DNA from: Patescibacteria group bacterium
GTDB lineage: Bacteria; Patescibacteriota; Microgenomatia; UBA1406; GWC2-37-13
Assembly (NCBI GenBank): GCA_026415975.1
Contig: JAOAFZ010000008.1
Span: forward strand, 1-41,382
DNA: 41,382 nt
Direction: 5' to 3'
Each line of letters opens with the position of its first letter. Within the stretch, counting starts at the first letter, position 1. The translations under genes and the position numbers were made by a program. This document shows positions 7,183 through 15,955 of the stretch, one piece after another. The notes under the pieces were generated by a model that saw nothing but the letters and a program-made list of their open reading frames with translations, made no database searches and was not told the DNA's origin.

Positions 7183-10100
7183 TTACGTTATACCACGAAT
7201 AAAATACCTTTTATCACCACTACTGATGATAAGGGCTGGTAACCCTCGGGATGTAAACTCTCGATTAAAGCTATAGATCGCGTTTTCGAAACTTCCCAAT
7301 ACAAAACCTTTTATAGTTCGCATCTCAAAAGAACTGAACGAACCTTTTTCCATTGCTGTATCAAGATAATCCACAAACCGGCCCTTTGGTACGATCACAA
7401 AAGGTTGTATACTAGATTTAGTAGGGAATACAACAATGCGGCGTGCCCTCTGTTCAATTGTATTTTCCCCGGTGGGTTTTCTCCAAACTACCTTAGCCTC
7501 CGGCAGTTCTATAACGTGTGCGTTCGTACGATCACTTGTGCTGGTGGCCCAGCGCAGCGCTTCTCTGTTTACCGCTTCAGGCAGGTTAAGCTGAGCTAAA
7601 CAAGCGTATGTATCATCTCCTGTTCCTTGAAGCCTTTGCCACACAACAAGCCTTACCCCGAACGCATACTCAATTCTACGTAACTCATTTCGAGCTGGGG
7701 GATTATACTCAGCGGCTTTTCCCATTAATTTTTCTACTATAGTATTGTCTAAAAATCCCCGATTATTAATGAGCTCCTTGATTATATGCGACAATTCCGG
7801 ACACTGTCTTGATACTGGGATAAAAACTGGTGATTGAGCTTTGTTTTCACTACAAACTAGCACGAAATCGTTTTGAAAGACCCCGTTCGTTTCTTCGGCT
7901 TGTATATACCGGACTCGCAGTCTTTCATCAAATAATTGATGTGTCGTTTCTAACAACTCTGGTTGAAATTCACTTAGGTATTCAACCACGCTCTTGAGCC
8001 ACTCAAGATTAATTGATTTAGCATTTAGATTCTGTTCCCCAGTCGGCAACATCAGAAGCCCTCTAGCATACCAGTAGATGGTATTTTTGTATTTAAGTGT
8101 AGACCCTTTTTGATAGTCTTTTTCAGGAGGCTTATAACGATCCAGCGTTGTAACGGGTACTCTTCTACTCAGTTCATCATTTATATAGTCATAAAGCGTT
8201 GGAGGACCCAGATGAGGAAAGTGCATATTAAGAAGCCAGCCGGGAATAAATCCGCCATTTTCGGCGGCTTGTTCCAGAAGTGCGTTTGTAATTTCGGAAG
8301 CAGGAACCTGTTCGACAGCTTTTAAGCGCCTGCAAAGTGCCACCACGCCTCCGGGAGCATTGCTCTCTGTTGATTCCTTGCTGGTGATACATTGTAAAAT
8401 GTATGGCCCCAGGGAATATTCGGCCTTATCGGTCAGCGGTTTTCCTTTACCCGTTGCAGATCTGGTCTTTGGTACAGGCATGGTCTCCTGCATGCCCATT
8501 TTGCCACCGTCTTGCACCCCTTCCAAATGATCACCCCCATGAGCGAAGAGACTAGAAGCGGGAGCCTGGTCAGGATTACCGGTGATTGGAGGTTGCGCGG
8601 CTTCTGCCAATTTAGTTATTGCTGCAGCTCCCTCTTGATTTTCCCGCTCCTGTTGATTGCGAGTAGTTTCTTGTTCGGACCACAGCCTGATAACATTCCT
8701 GACGAATGCCAAAACGGTAGCATTGTCAGGTTCCTGTGCAGAGGGTATATTCTGTGGATTCCGCTTTTCTTCCTTGGCCTTCCGCTGTTCATTCATTTTT
8801 GCAATCAGCGATTTCCGTTCTTCCCGCTGGGTTAGTAGTGACTTTGCCAGAAAAAAAATATGAGGAGGTATTTCCTCAAATCCTGGCTCAAAATGCAGTT
8901 TAAAGAATCTACTATATTCTTCAAGGAGCACGATCGCATCACGTATTGGTTGTTCATGTGCTTGATAATACTTGTCGAATATGTTAGCTAAAGCAATCTG
9001 AGTTAGTTTCTCATCGGGTAACTCATCAAAAGCGTTTACGTCCTTTAAGATTCGCACTCCTTCATTCCGGTAGTAGTTGGCTATACGCCTGAGGCAGCGT
9101 TCCATAAAGGTTTTATGGGCTTGAGAATCTACTAAACTTGGAAATGATAGGTCTTTTAAAACTTGTCTGCCGGATAGCTCGCTTCTGATCTGGGCATAAA
9201 TGTGAAATGTATCAATTGTTACTTCGCGATCGAGTAAACCATTTTCAATCCAATACTCCATATGTTTCAAAAGATCTTCTCTGGACATTTCACTATTGAG
9301 CCAGGTGTTTGAAGTTAAAAAATCACCGGGCGAGGGGAAAACAGGGGAGAATGGTATTGGTTCCGGAGCCTCTTGTAGATTCGCTTCAGTTTGAGGGTGT
9401 GTGGTAGTGTACACGGGTATATCAGGTTTCAGCGTCTGTGGATTTAGAATTTGAGGGTCATTTGATATCATTATTGCCCAGATATCAGGTTTGTATCCCC
9501 ACGTTTCCCAGCTTGAAAGCAGGCTCTCGATAAATGAATTAAGATTAGCAGCTTGGGTACCAATCTCTGTTGCTTTTGGTGTGAACATGGGATTTGACCG
9601 CTGCCACAACCACACCATATATTGAAGCCGCATACCAAGAGTACAATATTCGCCAAGATCCACATGAACACCTTGATCTTTCGACCACTCTGCGAGCGCC
9701 TGTTGCGTGTTTAGTTGAGTAACAAGAAGGCCCTCAGAGCCAAACCTGCCAATTAACTTCAGCATAAGTGGTGCATACTCCCGAAATCTGGTTGCCCTTA
9801 AACTGTCAAGTTGCTTTGAAAGTTCTTCAATAGCAACATCAGGGGAAATGGCGGGCACAGCTGGCGGAGCTGATATTTCGGATATATCTTCCATCCATGG
9901 GGGCTTTTGACCGGTGATACTAGCATTTACCCTTATGTTTTCTATTATACGTTGCAGAAGTAAAGTACCTTCTGACCCTGAAGACCCGTTGGTAACCAAG
10001 GGAATAATAATGGTATTTTGCTGAAAACCTCTATTCGGGCGGTGAATCCTGTGTACAGCCTGATCAAACTGGGCGCCGTTTGGCGGTAATGTAAGAAAAA

Positions 10101-11316
10101 TTACGTAGGTTTTCGATTCTATCGGGTTCAGTCCCAGAGACGCAGCAGCTGATTCATAGGTACAAAGAGCCACTCTGTTTTGTTGGAGTGAAGCTATTTC
10201 CGTTGAGAGCCTAAAAGCACCACTGTAAAGTTGCGTTGCTCTGATGCCTTTTTTTTGTAATAATTTACGCAAAGATTCAAGCGAGTACGGGGCCGTTTCG
10301 GATTCACTTTCTGCGAACCTTGAAAAAACAATAATTGTGGCGTTCGGGTTTTCAAGAAGCTGATCGATAAGGTGTGCTACCCACGGATACAGTATCGAAG
10401 CCTCATCTTGAAGCGTTGTATTTTGCTTATCTGTGGGAATACGTAGAATAAATGTCCTAATTGGTGGCATTTCAAAAAAATCTTCCTGATGGCGACATAT
10501 AGCAGGAATTTGAACATTATCTGTACCCGTCCACATTTTCAGCTCGGAAACATCTTTGTTTACCGGTGTCCGAGTTGTTATCATAAGATGACCACCGCGT
10601 CTTCGTAACCTAGACCATAGATTAAGTAGTGCCTGAGTGCGCTTTGCCTCGGGATTCGCACCGCCTAGTTGTAGCTCCTGTGCTTCGTCTATTACCAGCA
10701 GATCAGGCGCAATCGTACTTTCCAGGCTTTCCGTTAGATTTTCAAGAAGAAAAGCCTCATGGGAAAGAAATATCACTCCTGAGGAAAACCGGCCTAATTG
10801 GTCCAATTGTTCCCGTGGTGTAAGGTTATTGTTAGGGTCATTCCATAGGAACATTTCGTAAGGGCTTACTCCCGCTTCGAGGTAATCTTTATGGGCCTGC
10901 TGAATCTGACGGTTTGTTCCGACAACGATCATTCTACTTTCTCCGGCTCCAAAAGTGGGTTCGAAACGGTACGCTAGCCAAGTGAGGAGCGACGTATAAG
11001 TTTTTCCCATGCCATAGTCATCGTGGTTTGCAACGATAGAGTTTCCAATTAGCATGTGAATTAATTCCATTGCTCCCGCCAGCTGATATATATAAGGGTC
11101 TCGGCGGAGACCGAGACGCTGAAATTCCGGAGCGATTTTAATCCAAAAATCCCGTATCGTACGGAACAATTCCGGGTAGGGAACAGCCTCTTCTTGAAAA
11201 CCGCCAAGTAACACACGTTGAGGAATGCCTTTGTTTCCAAAATAACGATGAATAGCAGCCAGTTTGGGAACGTAATTTTCATGTGAAAAATCAAATTCAG
11301 GTCCCCGTGATGACAT
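7183..11316 (-). CDS. Giant SNF2-type helicase/ATPase with a large unassigned C-terminal region
   Basis: This 1377-residue protein starts with a superfamily 2 SNF2-like motor. Motif I is DDYGMGKT (99-106), motif II is VIDEAQ (208-213, DEAQ in place of DEAH), motif III is ITTRTPVN (246-253), and motif VI is QAVHRIHRPNR (419-429). About 900 residues follow that I cannot assign. A polar, probably disordered linker at about 820-960 separates a helical middle part from a C-terminal part with mixed helix and strand character. No nuclease, methyltransferase or protease motif is evident. Such motors remodel or translocate on DNA, for example as RapA-like factors or in defence systems such as DISARM and Dpd. 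The gene has its own strong promoter and converges with the P450 gene. A role in defence or regulation is inference only. Confidence 0.85.
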   Translation of the reverse strand: MSSRGPEFDFSHENYVPKLAAIHRYFGNKGIPQRVLLGGFQEEAVPYPELFRTIRDFWIKIAPEFQRLGLRRDPYIYQLAGAMELIHMLIGNSIVANHDDYGMGKTYTSLLTWLAYRFEPTFGAGESRMIVVGTNRQIQQAHKDYLEAGVSPYEMFLWNDPNNNLTPREQLDQLGRFSSGVIFLSHEAFLLENLTESLESTIAPDLLVIDEAQELQLGGANPEAKRTQALLNLWSRLRRRGGHLMITTRTPVNKDVSELKMWTGTDNVQIPAICRHQEDFFEMPPIRTFILRIPTDKQNTTLQDEASILYPWVAHLIDQLLENPNATIIVFSRFAESESETAPYSLESLRKLLQKKGIRATQLYSGAFRLSTEIASLQQNRVALCTYESAAASLGLNPIESKTYVIFLTLPPNGAQFDQAVHRIHRPNRGFQQNTIIIPLVTNGSSGSEGTLLLQRIIENIRVNASITGQKPPWMEDISEISAPPAVPAISPDVAIEELSKQLDSLRATRFREYAPLMLKLIGRFGSEGLLVTQLNTQQALAEWSKDQGVHVDLGEYCTLGMRLQYMVWLWQRSNPMFTPKATEIGTQAANLNSFIESLLSSWETWGYKPDIWAIMISNDPQILNPQTLKPDIPVYTTTHPQTEANLQEAPEPIPFSPVFPSPGDFLTSNTWLNSEMSREDLLKHMEYWIENGLLDREVTIDTFHIYAQIRSELSGRQVLKDLSFPSLVDSQAHKTFMERCLRRIANYYRNEGVRILKDVNAFDELPDEKLTQIALANIFDKYYQAHEQPIRDAIVLLEEYSRFFKLHFEPGFEEIPPHIFFLAKSLLTQREERKSLIAKMNEQRKAKEEKRNPQNIPSAQEPDNATVLAFVRNVIRLWSEQETTRNQQERENQEGAAAITKLAEAAQPPITGNPDQAPASSLFAHGGDHLEGVQDGGKMGMQETMPVPKTRSATGKGKPLTDKAEYSLGPYILQCITSKESTESNAPGGVVALCRRLKAVEQVPASEITNALLEQAAENGGFIPGWLLNMHFPHLGPPTLYDYINDELSRRVPVTTLDRYKPPEKDYQKGSTLKYKNTIYWYARGLLMLPTGEQNLNAKSINLEWLKSVVEYLSEFQPELLETTHQLFDERLRVRYIQAEETNGVFQNDFVLVCSENKAQSPVFIPVSRQCPELSHIIKELINNRGFLDNTIVEKLMGKAAEYNPPARNELRRIEYAFGVRLVVWQRLQGTGDDTYACLAQLNLPEAVNREALRWATSTSDRTNAHVIELPEAKVVWRKPTGENTIEQRARRIVVFPTKSSIQPFVIVPKGRFVDYLDTAMEKGSFSSFEMRTIKGFVLGSFENAIYSFNREFTSRGLPALIISSGDKRYFIRGIT

Positions 11317-11321
11317 CCCAT

Positions 11322-11350
11322 ATTATACTATAGGACTATATACAATGCAA
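11322..11350 (-). promoter_or_regulatory. Strong promoter of the helicase gene, likely leaderless
   Basis: On the minus strand TTGCAT (11345-11350) and TATAAT (11322-11327) are separated by exactly 17 bases. Only five bases lie between the -10 box and ATG 11316, so transcription should begin at or within a base or two of the start codon. There is no room for a ribosome-binding site. Confidence 0.75.
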
Positions 11351-11490
11351 ACTCCGCAGAATTTGCACTGGCATAAGATGGGAGTTCTGGCACCACCGCA
11401 AGGTTGTCTCTTTAGCCGATGTTTATGGATTGATCACCAGATTCAGCGACTGTTCCTGGTCTATGTATAGCAGGCATGTTGCCGCCTGGG

Positions 11491-11700
11491 GAGTACTTGG
11501 AAAAATGTTGCTCAAAAAAAGGGGAAGCAATCGCCGGGAAGATCACGGGGAGGTTTACTAAGCAACAGAATAGAACCGGAACACGCACATGACGCACCAG
11601 CAGGACGAGCACTGGTTGCTCAATTGTGGTGGACAAGGGTATTCAGATAACGGAACACCTGCCTCACTCAGAGAGCAAACACACTCTCCGGTAGTTCTTC
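11491..11700 (+). repeat. Dispersed repeat, copy 2 (inverted partner at 4884-5134)
   Basis: This copy matches the reverse complement of 4884-5134 as described there, but lacks about 41 internal bases. Both copies keep a TGA in the frame that reads KKGEAIAGKITGRFT, so the shared sequence was either already non-coding in that frame when duplicated or is not a gene. It fills the spacer between the helicase promoter and the surface-protein gene at 11748. The rest of that spacer (11351-11490) shows only short unconvincing frames. Confidence 0.8.
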
Positions 11701-11735
11701 ACAAATCAAAAAGTCTGTTTATCCAGTCACTTTGG

Positions 11736-11741
11736 TATCAT
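11736..11741 (+). promoter_or_regulatory. Possible -10 box close to the start of the surface-protein gene
   Basis: TATCAT ends six bases before ATG 11748, repeating the short -10 to ATG spacing seen at other genes here. No good -35 box is visible, so the assignment is weak. Confidence 0.35.
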
Positions 11742-11747
11742 GGATAC

Positions 11748-14018
11748 ATGAGAAGCTACCATGATTCGTTCCATATCTTAATCAGCTCCTTCTCTCTTTT
11801 GATTAAGGGCATGGTGATCCTTGCACTCATAACGCTTGTTTGGCCACTTGCCGCTTACGGTGAGGGGGTAGCAGCGCCTCGTGTGGAAATTCAGGTTATA
11901 CAACGTCTCGAAGGACAGGAAATCCCCCTACCGGGGATCTACGTTGAGACGTACACACTCACCAACGCTCCTATTCCAGGCCAAAATCCAAATGATACTT
12001 CGAAGGGGAACGTTATAAACATGCGTTACAGACGTACGAATCCTCAAGGGATCGTTAGTCTTGATCCACTTGCTCCTCAACCATACAACACGATAACACA
12101 AATCGACATTAACGGGGACGGGCGGCTAGACACATTTTTTTTCCCAACTTTACCTAATGCATATACAGCTGCTATAAACAAACAGCTTATGACAATAAAC
12201 GGGGAGCCAGTCACCGAAGACCTGACGTACTGTCAAGGAGATCCAGGCTACAAGTACACCAAAGTATACAAGAACGGCGTCACGGTAGAAGATCGCAACG
12301 GACATGACTGCCGGGTTCTGTCTCGTATGAATATGCTCTGTTACAGCTCTCCGTTCTACTCGAGTCCCATTTTACGAACCGACATGAGAGGAAAGTTTGA
12401 ATATACAATGCGGGTACCAGCAAAAAGCGATAATCTGATTAAGATTGAACGATGCAATGGTCCGTACACGAGCAATTTCGGCGAAGGTAAGGGATACACC
12501 GCATGTACAATGTCCGATCCACTTGGCAGGGGTTTTGATGTATTGCGGTACGGATATGGTAATACTTTTGACAGCATCCGGTTCACTGCGGTGTTTATAC
12601 CAGATATCACACCGACTCCAACACAAACTCCAACATCCACGCCGCGTCCCACGAATACCCCAACATTAACGCCTACTCCTACTCCCACGCCCACTCCTAC
12701 TCCCACGCCTACGCCCACCCCCACTCCCACACCTACGCCAACACCTACCCCAAAGCCCATCCGCACTGAATCGTTTCGCGACGAAACCACACTAAAACAA
12801 CAGGCGAGTAAGGGGTCAATACGGATATATTGCCCAGAAACCGCGATTTGTGCTTCTGCCGTAGCACCGGACGGGGAAAGATGCACTACTTCTCGGGCCA
12901 GCAACTCCGGTAATATCCATATCAAACGGGTCAAGATCTCCGGCATCGCCAGCATATTTGGGCGCATTTTCCGAGAAGATAAAAAAGAGTTGTGGATCAT
13001 GGAGTGCTACAGGGGTCTAGAGGGTGACTCTACCTACACCTGTACCACGGGGAGCGATGACACAGACGAAAAACTCATGGGACCAGGCCGAAAGAATACC
13101 ACGAAACTTAAGAACGCGATCGGCTACCAGTCGAACTTGTTCCAGATCGTAAATGGAAAAGCAGTACCTGTCGCTCCGGCGGCAATAACAGAACGATCAG
13201 TATGGCCAGAATACGAACTAGAAACCGTCCTTACTCGTGCCGCCGCAAGTGTTGTGGTGATTGCACATAAAACGAATATGCCCGATCGGGTTGATCCGGG
13301 CAGTATTGGCGGCCAACAGTTTGGCACCTTATCGTTTGGTTCGGAATGTAAGATTGTTCACGATCCATACGGACGGGTATTTGATGCAGTCACACTAGAA
13401 CCACTTGAAGGTGTTCGCGTTACGCTCTTCCGCCTGACCGACTCTGGCTACGAACCTCTCCCAATGGAAAGAGTAATAGAAGGCGTTGATCCCGTGTTTG
13501 CAAATCCCATCACCACCCGGGCCGACGGAGCATTTACATTCCATGTGCCGGACGGAACATACCGTCTGTCAGCGGATCGTCCGGGGTATAGCACACTCAC
13601 AGACACCAAACACACATCCACACGGGGGTTATATTCCGGGGGAATATATCACGGTGGTGATATCGTGCAGTTCGGGCATGCTGTCGAAACAAATATTCCA
13701 TTGATGCCGGAAGACCGGGGTGCCGCAGAACGATTCGCGCGACAAAACCGGGTCTCATTGGTCGAAGGAAAGGTAACAACCATCGGCACAACACGTCGCG
13801 TCAGCGGCGTCACATCCCATCCCCACAGTCGAGTCACTTTGGAAATGGTTACTCCGGAGGGTAAATCCTTAGAAACCCGATCCTTAACTGCCGACAACTG
13901 GGGAGGGTTTTCTACAGTGTTTAACCTGCCGGAAGATCGTACCGCCAGAATACGGATAAGCCTCGAAAAAACGCCTCCGTACCGCCCTGCACCTCGCAAC
14001 ACGTTCTGGATGGAATAG
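11748..14018 (+). CDS. Large secreted surface protein with a Thr-Pro linker
   Basis: I place the start at ATG 11748 because a signal peptide follows at once (hydrophobic core MVILALITLVWPLAAYG). Upstream codons in the same frame lie inside the dispersed repeat. The mature protein has an N-terminal Cys-containing domain with a calcium-loop-like DINGDGRLD, and a Thr-Pro linker at about residues 288-335. A Cys-rich middle follows, then a SIGGQQF segment and a carboxypeptidase-regulatory-like Ig fold (DPYGRVFDAVTLEPLEGVRV, then TRADGAFTFHVPDGTYRL). A second such fold seems to end the protein. It is a paralog of the convergent gene ending at 14162. It probably sits on the cell surface; binding target unknown. 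Confidence 0.8.
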   Translation: MRSYHDSFHILISSFSLLIKGMVILALITLVWPLAAYGEGVAAPRVEIQVIQRLEGQEIPLPGIYVETYTLTNAPIPGQNPNDTSKGNVINMRYRRTNPQGIVSLDPLAPQPYNTITQIDINGDGRLDTFFFPTLPNAYTAAINKQLMTINGEPVTEDLTYCQGDPGYKYTKVYKNGVTVEDRNGHDCRVLSRMNMLCYSSPFYSSPILRTDMRGKFEYTMRVPAKSDNLIKIERCNGPYTSNFGEGKGYTACTMSDPLGRGFDVLRYGYGNTFDSIRFTAVFIPDITPTPTQTPTSTPRPTNTPTLTPTPTPTPTPTPTPTPTPTPTPTPTPTPKPIRTESFRDETTLKQQASKGSIRIYCPETAICASAVAPDGERCTTSRASNSGNIHIKRVKISGIASIFGRIFREDKKELWIMECYRGLEGDSTYTCTTGSDDTDEKLMGPGRKNTTKLKNAIGYQSNLFQIVNGKAVPVAPAAITERSVWPEYELETVLTRAAASVVVIAHKTNMPDRVDPGSIGGQQFGTLSFGSECKIVHDPYGRVFDAVTLEPLEGVRVTLFRLTDSGYEPLPMERVIEGVDPVFANPITTRADGAFTFHVPDGTYRLSADRPGYSTLTDTKHTSTRGLYSGGIYHGGDIVQFGHAVETNIPLMPEDRGAAERFARQNRVSLVEGKVTTIGTTRRVSGVTSHPHSRVTLEMVTPEGKSLETRSLTADNWGGFSTVFNLPEDRTARIRISLEKTPPYRPAPRNTFWME
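12609..12752 (+). repeat. Degenerate ACNCCN repeat encoding the Thr-Pro linker
   Basis: About 24 consecutive Thr-Pro-like codon pairs (act-cct, act-ccc, acg-ccc and variants) encode the linker of the surface protein, with a few Gln, Ser, Arg, Asn and Leu substitutions near the start. The 6-base unit repeats in phase, so slippage would lengthen or shorten the stalk by two residues without a frameshift. The antisense strand gives a spurious Gly-Val open frame. Confidence 0.9.
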
Positions 14019-14161
14019 CAGGGAGTACGGTTTAATGGTACATCAACAAGCTAGACATGCCGCATTAACTCGTTGGCTTTCCCAGTCTTTCCCAAACGCA
14101 AGAATGGGTTATACGAAACACATAATCGCGGCACAGATAAAAAACAGCGATATTCTTCCGA

Positions 14162-15955
14162 CTATTTACTAGGCACCGACATTAGGGGGATATTGCGACG
14201 AACCGGCTCTCCCTTTTGTACAATCCAGGTTCCGTCATAGAGAGGACCATATTTACTTGATATCTGAGGGTCGAGAGGTATGGTTGCAGGAAACTGATAG
14301 CCCGGCTTTCTAACGAATAATTTATAATTTCCGTCAGGCACCATAAAAGCAAACGCACCGTCAGCACCGGTTGTAACGGGATTTGTAAAGGTGCGATTCG
14401 TCCTTTCGCCGTAAACGTCTCGAGCAGTAACGGGGACTTGCGTACCCGCGGGAGACTTCATTGTCAACAAAACCTCCGCATTTGCCAACGGAACTCCGGT
14501 TACAGAATCGAAAACTATACCATATGGATCTTTCAGGACAGTGCACCCAGTAGCAGATGTTAATGTTGCGAATTGTTGGCCACCTATGCTCCCATCTGGG
14601 GCGGATGTCGTTAATCCGGGTCGAAATCCGAGCATAAACATGCTGGTCGTGTCGGGAATAGACAGAGATTCCCACTCAACCTCGTCAAGACCTGCGTTTG
14701 TTGATGCCCGAAGATTACGATCAGCAAGTGGTACCCCGTTCTTACCGAAAACAGCAACGGGGAAGTTTCCCGCTTCTATGCCTAGCCTTGAGTCTATCGC
14801 GGGATCCCCCGTTGTGCAGGAGTAAGAATTGCGGGAGCTCAAATCGGTACCGTTTGCGGCCACACACTCGACCAGATAGATGGGTTCTCCAGTTGGCAGG
14901 GCATTCTGCAAGCGGTCAAGTACCGCAAGAATACCACCAACCTTAACACGTTTCTTACCCTCAGACGCCTTGGCAGTACAGCCCGCTGCTTCGTCAGCGC
15001 AACTTCGCGACTCGGTGCAATAGAAATTTTGCCATTCTGTTTCCTTGATATTTGCATCCATCCGTTCAACGGATTTACTGGGTGTCGGAACTTCCGATAC
15101 AAACTCGACAAAGAAGGTAAGGTTCGCGATTGAATTGCCGTGCCCCCAACGAACCACTTTAAATCCACGACCTAAGGGATCGTCGGTTACACACGCGCCA
15201 TAATTGTTGCTTTCTCCAAAATCCTGGGTGTAAGGTCCGGTACATTCGGCAAGTGGCTTCTGTTCACCATTACTGTGCGATACCGCCTTGAATACGAATG
15301 TCCCCTGCATATCCTTGCGCATCACCGGACGGGCATAAAACGGGGAAGTTCCGCAGAGGAAATTCATACCCGATTCAAGTTCACAATCACCGCCGCGGAC
15401 GTTTCGAGTATCGTTTTTAAGACGGGTAAACTTGTAGTTACCACTCGCCATGCAATACTTCGGGTCTTCCGTGATCTCTACACCATTAATATTGACAGTC
15501 AGTTCTTTGTCCGGGTTTGCCGTGTAAGCTTTAGGTGAACCAACGATCCTGAAGGTGTCCATCTGACCGTCCCCGTCGATATCGATCGGTGTTGTGCCGT
15601 ACTGAGCACCTTCCGGGGATAACGTTTCAAACGTGGTTATGCCGTCAGCGCCTGTTTTACGGAATCGAAAATTGACAATATTCCCCTTTGAATCCACTTT
15701 ACCCAAATCCGAGGGGGTGATCGGATGATTTGTCAAGGTAAAAGTTTCGAAATAGATGCCCGAAAGGGGAGTAGTGGCTCCGTCTTTGGTTGCCACTATA
15801 GAAAAATTGATGAGGGGACCTTGGCCTTCCTCTGCGTGTACCACAAAAGGTGCGACAAGTAAAACAAACCCAGCGAGTGCACAGTATATAACGCCTACAA
15901 ATGCAGATTGTTGTATCGAGCAGGAAAAAAAACGCTCAATAACGTTCGATTTCAT
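14162..15955 (-). CDS. Secreted surface protein, paralog of the gene at 11748
   Basis: ATG 15955 is chosen because a signal peptide follows (MKSNVIERF, then a hydrophobic run ending VVHAEEG). Farther-upstream starts would overlap the preceding gene by over 100 bases. The 597-residue product shares its plan with the convergent paralog: an ETFTLTNHPI segment, a DIDGDGQMD loop, a Cys-rich domain (CGTSPFYARP, then CTGPYTQDFGE and DPLGRGFKV), SIGGQQFATL, and a C-terminal carboxypeptidase-regulatory-like fold (DPYGIVFDSVTGVPLANAEV). It lacks the long Thr-Pro linker. The start overlaps the end of the foldase gene by 20 bases, implying coupled translation. It is probably exported and displayed; the role is unknown. 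Confidence 0.8.
   Translation of the reverse strand: MKSNVIERFFSCSIQQSAFVGVIYCALAGFVLLVAPFVVHAEEGQGPLINFSIVATKDGATTPLSGIYFETFTLTNHPITPSDLGKVDSKGNIVNFRFRKTGADGITTFETLSPEGAQYGTTPIDIDGDGQMDTFRIVGSPKAYTANPDKELTVNINGVEITEDPKYCMASGNYKFTRLKNDTRNVRGGDCELESGMNFLCGTSPFYARPVMRKDMQGTFVFKAVSHSNGEQKPLAECTGPYTQDFGESNNYGACVTDDPLGRGFKVVRWGHGNSIANLTFFVEFVSEVPTPSKSVERMDANIKETEWQNFYCTESRSCADEAAGCTAKASEGKKRVKVGGILAVLDRLQNALPTGEPIYLVECVAANGTDLSSRNSYSCTTGDPAIDSRLGIEAGNFPVAVFGKNGVPLADRNLRASTNAGLDEVEWESLSIPDTTSMFMLGFRPGLTTSAPDGSIGGQQFATLTSATGCTVLKDPYGIVFDSVTGVPLANAEVLLTMKSPAGTQVPVTARDVYGERTNRTFTNPVTTGADGAFAFMVPDGNYKLFVRKPGYQFPATIPLDPQISSKYGPLYDGTWIVQKGEPVRRNIPLMSVPSK

Noticed and set aside
11589-11747. Upstream extension of the surface-protein gene
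   Set aside because: The extra 53 codons lie within the dispersed repeat and would place the signal peptide deep inside the protein. The ATG at 11748 gives a proper signal peptide.
12356-13000. 214-codon minus-strand open frame rich in Gly-Val
   Set aside because: It is the antisense of the Thr-Pro repeat and adjoining coding sequence. The Gly-Val run is simply the complement of the ACNCCN units.
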